A DNA stretch of 64,000 nucleotides. Origin: JAGOEF01 sp964511665. GTDB lineage: Bacteria; Bacteroidota; Bacteroidia; Bacteroidales; ML635J-15. This document shows positions 37,502 through 46,556 of the stretch, in pieces. Each line of letters opens with the position of its first letter. The first letter of the stretch is position 1. The stretch spans positions 26,419-90,418 of the forward strand of contig CAZEHA010000006.1 in NCBI GenBank assembly GCA_964511665.1, written 5' to 3'. Under the pieces are notes generated by a model, which was not told the DNA's origin, did no database searches, and saw nothing but the letters and a program-made list of their open reading frames with translations. Made by a program: the position numbers and the translations under genes.

Positions 37502-39759
37502 TGAAGAATAATCAATCGTATTGGTTTGTGAGGTACCGCATTGCTGTATTGGCAATATGTGCTGTTGTTTTTGCTTTGAGTTGTGTTCCGCTGTATTATC
37601 TGAAAACAGATTCAAATCTGCGGAGCTATTTCTCCGACGAAATGAAGGCTTTACGCGATACCCGACAAATAGAGAAGGAATTTTCGAGTACCGAACCCAT
37701 AATGCTGTTGGCCAAAGCCGATAATGTGTTGCATGCCGATGTGCTTAACCAACTTAGCGAAATTTGTTTCGAAATCGAAGAGCAAGATTGGGTCGATAAG
37801 GTGATGTCGGTATTTAACTCTAAAAATATTCAGTCGGCCGATGGATTTATGCTTGTTGAAGATGCCATCCCGTATTTTCCCGAGACAGACGAAGACATGA
37901 CCAATCTTAAATTGCTTATAGAATCGAATAGTTTGGTTTATGGGGTAATGATATCGAAACATTTTAATTATATGCTGGTGTTGGTACAAAAAAACAGCGA
38001 TGCCAACGACAATATGGTGTACGAATCGTTGAAAACCATTGTGGAAAAACACAAAGGCCCAGCAGAAATTAGCATTGCCGGCGAACCACAATTGCGTGCC
38101 GTAATCAATCATGATGTGCGTTCCGATTTGTATTTCTTAATGCCTGCGGGTGTGTTGCTGATGTTTCTGTTTTTGTGGTTTACATTTCGAAAACCTGCAT
38201 TTACTCTGTTGCCTATAAGCATCATTGTATTTTCGATGCTTGCAGCTTTTGCGCTATTGCCAGTGGTGGGTTGGAAAGTGAGTATGATTAGCTTGTTGGT
38301 GCCGGTAATGATTCTGGCTATTGCTAATAATTACGGAGTTCACTTCGTTGAAGCATTCAGGCAAGAACGAGCGAGTTTTCCTACCCAGCCGGTACAAAAT
38401 GCAATCGCCAATATTTATAAACGACTGCGCTGGCCCGTATTGCTTACCGGATTAACCACTATTGCCGGTATTTTAGGCATGCTGGCTCATATTATGATTC
38501 CTGCCAGGCAAACCGGCGTGGTTACAGCCTGGGGCATTGCCATTGCCTTACTCCTGAGTTTAGTATTAATACCTGTGTTGCTTCAATACTTTAAAACGAT
38601 ACCCGGCAGTGGCTATCGAAAAAACCCGCTTACAAGAAGGGCATCGTTACTGTTGTCGAAAATAGCAGGAAACATCATTGCAAAGCCTGTTCTATGGTTG
38701 GTTTCTGTTATTATTGTTATGATACTGGCAGGTTCCGGGGTTTTCTGGCTGAAAGTGGATCCAAATGCCGAGAATGTATTACCCCGTAAACACGTTTTTT
38801 TGCAGACTGCCGAAATAATCAATAATGAGTTTGGCGGATCAAAGAATATCAGCATTCTAATAAAGGGCGATATAAAAGACCCCGAAATGCTTCGTTGTAT
38901 CGACAGCCTCGAATATCGATTAAAACAACTTCCTCAAACTGGTAATGTGGTTTCGATAGCTACAGTTATAAAAATAATGAGTAAGGCATTGTACGAGCCT
39001 GATGAACCAGCTTATAATGTCATTCCCGAAACCCGCGAAGCTGTAGCTCAATTGCTCGAGTTATACAGCATGGGAGGAAGCCCCGAAGACTTTGAACAAC
39101 TGGTCGATTTTAACTATAGTCAGGCTATTGTAAATGTTCAGTTCAGGGCAGCCGATAACAACGACTATCGGACTGTTGTAAACGAAATCGATAAGTCGGT
39201 TTCTGGTATGAATCTCGATGCTATTTATGGAGGTTATGCATTAATAACCTATCACATGATAGATGCCATAATCAAGGGTCAGGTGTATTCACTGGTTTTT
39301 GCCATTGCAGTAGTGTTTCTGCTTTTATGGTTTATTTTTAAGTCGTGGCGAACCGCTTTGGTTGGCTGTATTCCATTGATTATTACCATTGTAGTGATGT
39401 TCGGATTAATGGGATATGCCGGTTTTTCGGTGGATATTGTAAGTGCCTTGATTTCATCGGTTGTAATTGGAATAGGTATCGATTACACCATTCACTTTTT
39501 ATGGCGCTACAGGCTCGAAGTGCAACAGGGATATCGCAATGGTGACGCTGTTTTTCGCAGCCTTACTACAACCGGTAAAGGTATAATAATAAATGCCGTA
39601 TCGGTGATACTGGGTTTTGCCGTACTCTTATTCTCATCGTTTGTGGCATTGCAAAGTTTTGCATTCCTTATGATTACGGCCCTTTCGGTGTGCTTGGTTT
39701 GTTCGTTGGTGGTTGTGCCCGCAATTTGCCTTTTAAAACCCAATACTGTTGCACCATGA
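37501..39759 (+). CDS. RND-superfamily (MMPL/HpnN-like) transporter
   Basis: A 752-aa inner-membrane protein with the RND two-fold layout: helix 1, a periplasmic domain, helices 2-6, then the same again. Motifs are IANNYGVHFVEAF and GIGIDYTIHFLWRYR, which sit in helix 4 and its repeat. Length is near that of HpnN and MMPL proteins and far below the ~1050 aa of AcrB-type drug pumps. These smaller RND proteins often move hydrophobic lipids to the outer membrane. Coupled to the genes before and after (TGATG and ATGA overlaps). Substrate unknown. Confidence 0.87.
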   Translation: MKNNQSYWFVRYRIAVLAICAVVFALSCVPLYYLKTDSNLRSYFSDEMKALRDTRQIEKEFSSTEPIMLLAKADNVLHADVLNQLSEICFEIEEQDWVDKVMSVFNSKNIQSADGFMLVEDAIPYFPETDEDMTNLKLLIESNSLVYGVMISKHFNYMLVLVQKNSDANDNMVYESLKTIVEKHKGPAEISIAGEPQLRAVINHDVRSDLYFLMPAGVLLMFLFLWFTFRKPAFTLLPISIIVFSMLAAFALLPVVGWKVSMISLLVPVMILAIANNYGVHFVEAFRQERASFPTQPVQNAIANIYKRLRWPVLLTGLTTIAGILGMLAHIMIPARQTGVVTAWGIAIALLLSLVLIPVLLQYFKTIPGSGYRKNPLTRRASLLLSKIAGNIIAKPVLWLVSVIIVMILAGSGVFWLKVDPNAENVLPRKHVFLQTAEIINNEFGGSKNISILIKGDIKDPEMLRCIDSLEYRLKQLPQTGNVVSIATVIKIMSKALYEPDEPAYNVIPETREAVAQLLELYSMGGSPEDFEQLVDFNYSQAIVNVQFRAADNNDYRTVVNEIDKSVSGMNLDAIYGGYALITYHMIDAIIKGQVYSLVFAIAVVFLLLWFIFKSWRTALVGCIPLIITIVVMFGLMGYAGFSVDIVSALISSVVIGIGIDYTIHFLWRYRLEVQQGYRNGDAVFRSLTTTGKGIIINAVSVILGFAVLLFSSFVALQSFAFLMITALSVCLVCSLVVVPAICLLKPNTVAP

Positions 39760-40178
39760 AAACAATTGCTTTTTTTATGATTTTGATTGGCGTCATCGCT
39801 GAACATACGCTGGCACAACAGCACAGCCTTACTATTGTAATTCGGAATGTGCAAACCGATATGGGAAGCATCATGATTGGTATTTATAACGAATCACAAA
39901 GCTTTCCGAAAGAGGGCAGGGCTTATAAGGACATCAGAATTAAACCCGAACTGCCAGTCACTCGTTTCCAAATTGAATTGCCCGAGGGTGTTTATGCCAT
40001 TTGTCTTTGTCATGATGTGAATAACGACCGAAAGTGCAACACCGATTTACTCGGAAGACCCAAAGAACCATTTGGTTTTTCGAATAACCTCAAACCAAAA
40101 TTTTCGGCTCCCGGCTTTACCGAAACATCATTCAGCCTGAAATGTAACCGTGAAGTCAGTATTACATTAATTGATTGA
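39756..40178 (+). CDS. Exported DUF2141 protein
   Basis: A 140-aa protein beginning at the ATG that overlaps the RND stop (ATGA). A signal peptide ends near TLAQQ. The mature domain shows the DUF2141 pattern: GSIMIGIYNESQSFP, then LPEGVYAICLCHDVNNDRKCNTDLLGRPKEPFG in outline (HDVNNDRKCNTD, PKEPFGFSNN). DUF2141 proteins are small periplasmic beta proteins without an assigned role. Translational coupling to the transporter suggests a periplasmic accessory part (inference). Confidence 0.85.
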   Translation: MKTIAFFMILIGVIAEHTLAQQHSLTIVIRNVQTDMGSIMIGIYNESQSFPKEGRAYKDIRIKPELPVTRFQIELPEGVYAICLCHDVNNDRKCNTDLLGRPKEPFGFSNNLKPKFSAPGFTETSFSLKCNREVSITLID

Positions 40179-40205
40179 AATAATAACTTTAAAAACAATA
40201 ATACT

Positions 40206-40982
40206 ATGAAAACCAACATTATGTTACTAGCCTGCTTGCTTATAAGCTTTGCAGCAATGTCGCAATCGGCACGCGAAATCAGCGATAAAGCAGCCAAAAC
40301 GGTAGAAATCAGCACTTTCGAAATGGCACAAACTCTTAAAATAATTGATGCCAAAGGCAACGAACGCATTCAGAAAACCAGCAGTAAAAGCCTAAAGACT
40401 GCCGATGGAACCAAAACTCTTATGGTGTTTAATGCCCCTGCCGATGTTGCCGGCACTTCGATGTTGATTTACGATTACGATGTAAAAGAAGATGATATGT
40501 GGATTTATTTGCCGGCTTTGCGCAAAACGCGGCGTATTGTCAGCACCGAAAAAGGCCAGAGTTTCATGGGGTCTGAATTTACCAATGCCGATATGGGCAA
40601 ACCCAATCCCGATGATTTCAATTACGCATTGCTGGCCGAAACCAATGTAGAGGGAGTTGCTTGCTATTCGGTTGAAATGACTGTGAAAAACAAAGATGTG
40701 GCTCGCCAACTGGGTTATTCAAAAAAAATCAATTACATCGATAAAACTAAATTTGTAGTGTATAAAATCGACCATTACGATGCATCCGGCAAGCTGTTGA
40801 AAACGCTCAGCCTGAGTAATTACGAACTGATTGATGCTGCCAAAAAGAAATACTTCGCACGCAACATGCAAATGATGAACCATCAAACCAAGCGTAAGTC
40901 AATTATCGTTATCGATAACATAAACACCAAAACCAGCATCGACGAAAAAAGCCTAAGCCCCACCATGCTGGGCGCCGGATAA
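40206..40982 (+). CDS. LolA-like outer-membrane lipoprotein-sorting family protein
   Basis: A 258-aa exported protein (signal peptide to ~residue 20, AAMSQS). The body matches the LolA-like family PF17131: DDMWIYLPALRKTRRI, then KGQSFMGSEFTNADM and YKIDHYDASGKLLKT. This beta-shell fold holds lipid or lipoprotein tails. Members are regularly encoded beside MMPL-type RND transporters, as here (28 bp after DUF2141). It most likely carries a hydrophobic cargo across the periplasm between the RND protein and the barrel (inference). Confidence 0.88.
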   Translation: MKTNIMLLACLLISFAAMSQSAREISDKAAKTVEISTFEMAQTLKIIDAKGNERIQKTSSKSLKTADGTKTLMVFNAPADVAGTSMLIYDYDVKEDDMWIYLPALRKTRRIVSTEKGQSFMGSEFTNADMGKPNPDDFNYALLAETNVEGVACYSVEMTVKNKDVARQLGYSKKINYIDKTKFVVYKIDHYDASGKLLKTLSLSNYELIDAAKKKYFARNMQMMNHQTKRKSIIVIDNINTKTSIDEKSLSPTMLGAG

Positions 40983-41069
40983 TCTTTACATCAGTTTAGA
41001 AGCAATTTATCGCGTCTCAACATTGCCAAGCTGTTTCAATGCATCATCATGTCCAGCTGATGAACAGAA

Positions 41070-41099
41070 TTGCTTATCCCGATTCTTTTCTTAATTTTG
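41070..41099 (+). promoter_or_regulatory. Promoter of the lipoate-ligase-like gene
   Basis: TTG at 41070-41072, a 19-base spacer and TAATTTTG at 41092-41099 form a full consensus. The start site (~41103) would leave about 10 bases before the ATG at 41113. Confidence 0.7.
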
Positions 41100-41112
41100 A
41101 CGCTGAAATACC

Positions 41113-41745
41113 ATGGTAATGATACATCTTCAGGAATACAATTTACCCGATGTTGTGTATATGCGCTCGGTGCGTGAAGGGGTTTTTACCTGGGTTCCCG
41201 ATCAAACCTATGTAGTATTGGGTCAGCGCGACAAGCCGGAACAGGCTTTGGTTGACAATCAATCCTTATATTCAAATATTGTTGTGGTGAAACGCCTCAG
41301 TGGTGGTCATAGTGTGGTGCTTACGCCACTAACACTGGTGTTGTCGGTACATGCTGTAAGCCCTGATATTTCGCGAACCAAGGCATGGTTTAACTCATGC
41401 AGTGCGTCATTACTCGAAGCACTGCAACTTTGTGGGGTCTACAAGGCAGCCATTGGAGGTGTTTCGGATATTTCAATCGGTGGTCGGAAAATTTTGGGAA
41501 GCAGTGTATATAGATCGAAAGAAATTATCTTTTGGCATGCTGTGCTTAATGTGGCCGAATCGCCCTACTTCATTTCATCTTTGCTGGCACATCCTGCCAC
41601 CGAACCCCAATACCGAAACAAACGCAGTCATCATGAGTTTATAACTTCGGTTGTGGAGCATTATCCAGAGTTTAACGTAGATGTGTTTCGGCATAAATTC
41701 GAAAAGATAGTGAGTACTCAGATGCTATCGGGCACTACCCTATGA
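41113..41745 (+). CDS. Short lipoate-protein ligase A-like (BPL/LPL fold) protein
   Basis: A 210-aa protein. The conserved core is VVKRLSGGHSVVLTPLTL (usual form RR.SGGG.VYHD...) followed by VSDISIGGRKILGSSVYR, containing the lysine of the ligase active site. It is much shorter than E. coli LplA (~340 aa) and lacks the accessory domain. The motif has GGH for GGG and no VYHD, so it may be an atypical ligase, an octanoyl/lipoyl amidotransferase or a non-catalytic relative. The stop is 2 bp from the convergent aroE stop. Confidence 0.72.
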   Translation: MVMIHLQEYNLPDVVYMRSVREGVFTWVPDQTYVVLGQRDKPEQALVDNQSLYSNIVVVKRLSGGHSVVLTPLTLVLSVHAVSPDISRTKAWFNSCSASLLEALQLCGVYKAAIGGVSDISIGGRKILGSSVYRSKEIIFWHAVLNVAESPYFISSLLAHPATEPQYRNKRSHHEFITSVVEHYPEFNVDVFRHKFEKIVSTQMLSGTTL

Positions 41746-41747
41746 TG

Positions 41748-42512
41748 CTATAGCACGTCTCTCTGCCAAATTTCGAATGCCTTGTCGGCTTGTTCATACA
41801 GCATGGTCAGTCCATTGGCCACAGCAGCTCCGCGTTCAGCGCTTTTTTTCATAAAAAGGGTTTCTTCCGGATTATACACCAGGTCGATGCAAATGTGTTC
41901 CCCACCAATGCCTTCGTAGGGTATTGCCGGAAAATCGTGGTAGTGAGGGTGCATTCCAACAGGCGAGGCATTAACAATAAGCTTGTGTTCAGCAATTAAA
42001 CGTGCATTCAGTTGCGAATAGCTTATCCTATTGCGAGAGCTATCTTTTCTTGTTACAAATTTATAGTCGATCCCCATTTCTTTTAAGGCGAAAGCGGTGG
42101 TCTTGCCCGACCCACCCGACCCCAATATCAAGGCTTTTTGAATGCCCTGTGGCGACATCGACAATAAGAGTTTTCGCAGTCCATCTATGTCGGTATTATA
42201 GCCTTTCAGGTTATACATATCGTCTTCCCTGAAAATGCTAATGGTGTTTACCGTTCCAATTTTTAAAACCAAAGGGTCAACTTCGCTTAGATAGGGTATA
42301 ACAAATTCTTTGTAGGGTGTAGTAACATTGAGACCAACCAAATTCCTATGACTGCGCACCAAATTGTGAATCTTACTAAGATCGCTAAGCGGAAAGGTTT
42401 GATAGGCTGCATTTGTAATACCCAGCTCTTGAAACTTTTTTGCGAAATAGGTTTTTGAGTAGGAGTGACCTAGCGGATATCCGATTAAAGCAAATTCTTT
42501 CTTACTTTCCAT
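41748..42512 (-). CDS. aroE: Shikimate dehydrogenase
   Basis: The ATG at 42512 (MESKKEFALIGYPLGHSYSK) is used; a TTG two codons upstream is ignored. The protein is 254 aa. The shikimate site shows GHSYSKTYF and NVTTPYKEFV, the NADP loop ILGSGGSGKTTAFAL, and YNTDIDGL. It reduces 3-dehydroshikimate in aromatic amino-acid synthesis. The start overlaps the end of popT by 11 bp. A good SD (AGGAGGT, minus strand of 42518-42524) sits within popT. Confidence 0.94.
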   Translation of the reverse strand: MESKKEFALIGYPLGHSYSKTYFAKKFQELGITNAAYQTFPLSDLSKIHNLVRSHRNLVGLNVTTPYKEFVIPYLSEVDPLVLKIGTVNTISIFREDDMYNLKGYNTDIDGLRKLLLSMSPQGIQKALILGSGGSGKTTAFALKEMGIDYKFVTRKDSSRNRISYSQLNARLIAEHKLIVNASPVGMHPHYHDFPAIPYEGIGGEHICIDLVYNPEETLFMKKSAERGAAVANGLTMLYEQADKAFEIWQRDVL

Positions 42513-43425
42513 TATCAACCTCCTTTTTCGATACTGCTTTTTCCATAAGCCAAATGCTAGCTATGCCAACGAGAATAAAAAAAACAGCCACAAACATTTC
42601 GGTATTTACTTCGGGTAAATTCCATTGATAACCCGTTACTTTTGTCTTTTCACCGAACTCTTGAATCAATTCTGTTTTCCATGGCCAAAGAATAAGCAGT
42701 GAACCTAAAATAAACCCTGTAATTCCCGAAATGGTTTGATTTCGGAATTTGCGAAACACCCACGATAAAACATACGAGAAGCCAAGTAAGCCAACACCGG
42801 CACCTATTACCAGTGGTAACAAGATATCGAGTCGTACCTGAGTAATTGCTTCTATCATAACCAGTTCGTAATTGCCCATTAAAATGAGAATAAAAGAACC
42901 TGAAAGACCAGGAAGTATCATACTGCAAGCGGCCACAACGCCGCACAAAAACACATAGAATATATTATCGTTCTGGCTGGCCGGACTCAACAACGAAACT
43001 GAAGCTGCCATGGCTGCTCCTGCAACAAACACTAGTATAGTTACAGCGTTCCACTTATCTATTTTACGGCTCACAAAATACACCGATGCCAACACCAGTC
43101 CAAAGAAGAATGACCATAGATATACCGGATAGTTTTCGAACAGGTATTCGAATAATTTGGCTATCGAAATAATGGCAATACCAATGCCCAGAAACACATA
43201 AACCAAGAATGCAAAGTCGATGTGTTTCAAGAAACTTGTAAACTTCCCCGACAGCAGCAGTTTTAAGGCCGTAAGGTTAAACGATTTAATTGCATGAATC
43301 AACCTTTCGAAAATACCGGTGATAAAGGCAATAGTACCACCCGAAACACCTGGTATTACATTGGCTGCACCCATTGCCATGCCTTTGAAAATCAGCGAAA
43401 TAGCTTCCTTGGTCTTTGGTTTCAT
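42502..43425 (-). CDS. popT: DUF368 family polyprenyl-phosphate translocase (PopT)
   Basis: The ATG at 43425 (MKPKTKEAISLIFKGMAMG) is preferred to a TTG at 43464, giving 307 aa. The DUF368 signature GAANVIPGVSGGTIAFITGI lies near the N-terminus and its repeat CSMILPGLSGSFIL in the middle, with about eight to ten helices. DUF368 proteins were shown (2023 work on UptA/PopT) to recycle undecaprenyl phosphate across the inner membrane for cell-wall and glycan synthesis. The gene is coupled to aroE by an 11-bp overlap. Confidence 0.9.
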   Translation of the reverse strand: MKPKTKEAISLIFKGMAMGAANVIPGVSGGTIAFITGIFERLIHAIKSFNLTALKLLLSGKFTSFLKHIDFAFLVYVFLGIGIAIISIAKLFEYLFENYPVYLWSFFFGLVLASVYFVSRKIDKWNAVTILVFVAGAAMAASVSLLSPASQNDNIFYVFLCGVVAACSMILPGLSGSFILILMGNYELVMIEAITQVRLDILLPLVIGAGVGLLGFSYVLSWVFRKFRNQTISGITGFILGSLLILWPWKTELIQEFGEKTKVTGYQWNLPEVNTEMFVAVFFILVGIASIWLMEKAVSKKEVDNGK

Positions 43426-43444
43426 GCTGCATTGTTTCTGGCGG

Positions 43445-43452
43445 CAAAAATA
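43445..43452 (-). promoter_or_regulatory. -7 element of the popT-aroE operon
   Basis: The minus strand reads TATTTTTG, a perfect match, 19 bases before the popT ATG. The -33 element is not clear. Confidence 0.55.
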
Positions 43453-43547
43453 CGTAAAAATCAATACAATTCCTCAAGCGGTATTAGCAAGACTCATTTT
43501 ATTTGTATGCTAATTGACATGTAAACGTGCAACTTCGCGAAGTTTAC

Positions 43548-43555
43548 TAATTTTG
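43548..43555 (+). promoter_or_regulatory. -7 element of the FAD/Fe-S dehydrogenase gene
   Basis: TAATTTTG matches TAnnTTTG. It lies 45 bases before the ATG at 43601 and is divergent from the popT promoter. Confidence 0.55.
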
Positions 43556-43600
43556 CAATTGAAAATACAATTATAACAAGTACATTTTTATTTAATACCA

Positions 43601-46552
43601 ATGGACGTGTCAACAAAAGACAAGAATAGAATAGATGTTTTACACAGTTTGCAACAACGCTTGTTGGGAGAATTATACACATCAGATATTTTTCTGAAAA
43701 TGTATGCTACCGATGCATCGGCCTACAAAGAAGAACCCATTGCAGTTGTTGTTCCCCATAATATCAACGATATTAAAGAAACCATTTTGTTTGCCCGTGA
43801 GCATCAGTTGCCGGTAATTCCACGTGCTGCCGGTACTTCGTTGGCCGGTCAGGTAGTGGGTAACGGTATTGTGATTGATATTTCTAAGAATTTCGATAAA
43901 ATAATCGAACTAAACCTTACAGAGAAATGGGTGAAAGTGGAGCCGGGGGTCGTTCTCGATGAGTTAAATATGGAGCTGGCACCCCATGGCTTGTTTTTTG
44001 GACCCGAGACTTCTACTTCAAATCGTTGCATGATAGCCGGAATGGTGGGGAACAACTCGTGTGGCGCCCATTCTCTTATTTATGGCAGCACACGCGACCA
44101 TACTCTCGAAATGGAATGCATATTGAGCGATGGCTCCGAGGTGTGCTTTAAAGCAATTGGTAAAGAAGAATTTGATGCCAAATGCAAGATGAACAGCCTC
44201 GAAGGTGATATTTACCGTAATGTTCGCGATTTGTTGATTCAGCCTGATAACCAAGCCGAAATAGTGTCGAATTATCCCGATATGGAAATCAAAAGGCGTA
44301 ACACCGGTTATGCTCTCGATTTGTTGCTCGACACCGAAATATTTGGCAATTCATCCGAGAAATTTAATTTCTGTAAACTGCTGGCCGGCTCCGAAGGTAC
44401 CTTGGCATTTACTACATCGGTTACACTGAATCTGGTGCCTTTGCCTCCCAAAAACAAGGCACTGGTATGTGTACACACCCACACGCTAAAAGAAGCTTTC
44501 GAAGCCAATCTTATTGCACTTAAGTACAATCCGGGCTCAGTAGAGCTTATGGATAAGAAAGTGCTCGATTTAACCAAAGAGAATATTACTCAAAACCGCA
44601 ATCGCTTTTTTGTTGAAGGCGACCCCGAGGCCATACTCATTGTTGAATGGGCACGCGAAAGCATCGAAGAAATACAGGAACTGGCAGCGCAGATGGAAGT
44701 GGAAATGAGAAGTGCCGGCTATGGGTATGCGTTCCCTATGATTACCGGTTCCGATATCCCAAAAGTATGGAACCTGCGCAAGGCAGGCTTGGGGGTGTTG
44801 TCGAATATGCCCGGTGACCTGAAGCCCGTGCCGGTTATTGAAGATACGGCTGTGGCTCCGCGATTTCTGCCTGCTTATATGGAGGAATTTGAACTCGTTC
44901 TTGAGAAACTGAAACTTGAGTGCGTGTATTATGCTCACATTGGAACAGGCGAACTTCACCTGCGTCCTGTGCTAAATCTGAAAGACCCTGCCCATGTAGA
45001 AATGTTTCGTACCATAGCTTACGAAACAGCCTTGCTGGTGAAAAAATACAGGGGTTCGCTCAGTGGTGAACATGGCGATGGGCGTTTACGCGGTGAGTTT
45101 ATTCCGTTGGTGTTGGGCGAAAAAGTGTATGCTATGCTAAAAAGCGTAAAGAATACATGGGATGCCGAGGGTGTTTTCAATCCGAATAAAATTGTTGATA
45201 CACCGGCAATGAACAGTAACCTGCGATTCACTCCCGGTATGGGCACACCCGAAATCGAAACTGTTTTCGATTTCTCGGCTACCGGCGGTATTTTGCGTAC
45301 TGCCGAGAAATGCAATGGCTCGGGCGATTGCCGTAAGTCATACATTATTGGCGGAAGCCTCTGTCCCAGTTTTCAGTACACCCGCGATGAAATGCACTCT
45401 ACACGAGCACGTGCCAACATCATTCGCGAAGTATTGACTCATTCCGACAAAAAAAATCGATTCGATTCCGAAGAAATATATCAGGTGCTCGACCTTTGTT
45501 TGGTGTGCAAGGCTTGTAAGTCGGAGTGCCCTTCGGGTGTGGATGTTGCCAAGCTTAAAATGGAGTTTCTGCAGCACTACTACGATGCTCATGGCATTCC
45601 ATTGCGTACTCGTGCCATTGCCTATTTGCCTGTAATACATCGCTTGGCATTGCCATTTAGAGGTATTGCAAATGTTGTTATGGCAAATTCGTTGCTGTCG
45701 GGAATGATGAAGAAGATAATACATTTTGCGCCAAAACGTGAATTCCCACTAATGCATAAGCCTGCACTAAAACAATGGGCTGCTGCTCACGCTGCTACAA
45801 TCAGGCCTGAAAAGGCAAAGAAAACAGTGTATTTATTCAACGATGAGTTTACCAATTTTCTCGATGCAAACACGGGTATTGCTGCCATACAGTTGTTGAA
45901 TGCACTGGGTTACGCCGTTGTTATTCCAAAAACCGTTGAAAGTGCTCGTACATGGTTGTCGAAAGGCCTGCTGCGAACCGCCAAAAAGTTGGCTAATAAA
46001 AACATTGCATTGCTCAAAGACCTTATAAGCGAAGAAACACCGCTGATTGGGCTTGAGCCTTCGGCATTGCTCGGATTTCGCGACGAATACCCCGATTTGG
46101 CAGGACCATCGCTTAAAGAAGCCGCCAGATGTATCGCAAAAAATGCATTGCTGTTCGAAGAGTTTATTGCAATGGAGATGGATAAAGGTAATATTACCTC
46201 CGATATGTTTACCGATGAAGCCAAAACGCTGAAATTTCATGGGCATTGTCAGCAAAAAGCCATTACCACTACAATTGCAACCAAAAAGGCACTGAGCTTG
46301 CCGCGCAATTACTCGGTGAGCGAAATTCCATCGGGTTGTTGCGGTATGGCAGGGTCGTTTGGTTACGAAAAAGAACACTACGAGGTGTCGATGGGTATTG
46401 GCGAAATGGTCTTGTTTCCTGCGATACGCTTAAGCAGCCACGACACCATTATTGTTGCGGCCGGCACCAGTTGTCGTTGCCAGATAAAAGATGGAACCGG
46501 CTTTCAGGCTCTGCATCCGGCTGAAGTGTTATTTATGGCACTTAAAAAATAA
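43601..46552 (+). CDS. FAD-linked and 4Fe-4S-binding oxidoreductase (D-lactate/2-hydroxyacid dehydrogenase-like fusion)
   Basis: A 983-aa fusion. Residues ~1-530 are a GlcD/DLD-type flavoprotein: PRAAGTSLAGQVVGNGIVID in outline (RAAGTSLAGQ), NRCMIAGMVGNNSCGAHS, GSEGTLAFTT, HIGTGELHLRP and SGEHGDGRLRGEF. Next come ferredoxin-type cysteines (CNGSGDCRKS, LCLVCKACKSECPSGVDV). The C-terminal third is GlcF/CCG-like, with HGHCQQKAI, SGCCGMAGSFGYEKEHY and TSCRCQI. Such fusions oxidise D-lactate or D-2-hydroxyacids and pass electrons to the membrane quinone pool or another carrier. The true substrate cannot be read. It ends 4 bp before the radical SAM gene. Confidence 0.9.
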   Translation: MDVSTKDKNRIDVLHSLQQRLLGELYTSDIFLKMYATDASAYKEEPIAVVVPHNINDIKETILFAREHQLPVIPRAAGTSLAGQVVGNGIVIDISKNFDKIIELNLTEKWVKVEPGVVLDELNMELAPHGLFFGPETSTSNRCMIAGMVGNNSCGAHSLIYGSTRDHTLEMECILSDGSEVCFKAIGKEEFDAKCKMNSLEGDIYRNVRDLLIQPDNQAEIVSNYPDMEIKRRNTGYALDLLLDTEIFGNSSEKFNFCKLLAGSEGTLAFTTSVTLNLVPLPPKNKALVCVHTHTLKEAFEANLIALKYNPGSVELMDKKVLDLTKENITQNRNRFFVEGDPEAILIVEWARESIEEIQELAAQMEVEMRSAGYGYAFPMITGSDIPKVWNLRKAGLGVLSNMPGDLKPVPVIEDTAVAPRFLPAYMEEFELVLEKLKLECVYYAHIGTGELHLRPVLNLKDPAHVEMFRTIAYETALLVKKYRGSLSGEHGDGRLRGEFIPLVLGEKVYAMLKSVKNTWDAEGVFNPNKIVDTPAMNSNLRFTPGMGTPEIETVFDFSATGGILRTAEKCNGSGDCRKSYIIGGSLCPSFQYTRDEMHSTRARANIIREVLTHSDKKNRFDSEEIYQVLDLCLVCKACKSECPSGVDVAKLKMEFLQHYYDAHGIPLRTRAIAYLPVIHRLALPFRGIANVVMANSLLSGMMKKIIHFAPKREFPLMHKPALKQWAAAHAATIRPEKAKKTVYLFNDEFTNFLDANTGIAAIQLLNALGYAVVIPKTVESARTWLSKGLLRTAKKLANKNIALLKDLISEETPLIGLEPSALLGFRDEYPDLAGPSLKEAARCIAKNALLFEEFIAMEMDKGNITSDMFTDEAKTLKFHGHCQQKAITTTIATKKALSLPRNYSVSEIPSGCCGMAGSFGYEKEHYEVSMGIGEMVLFPAIRLSSHDTIIVAAGTSCRCQIKDGTGFQALHPAEVLFMALKK

Positions 46553-46556
46553 CACA

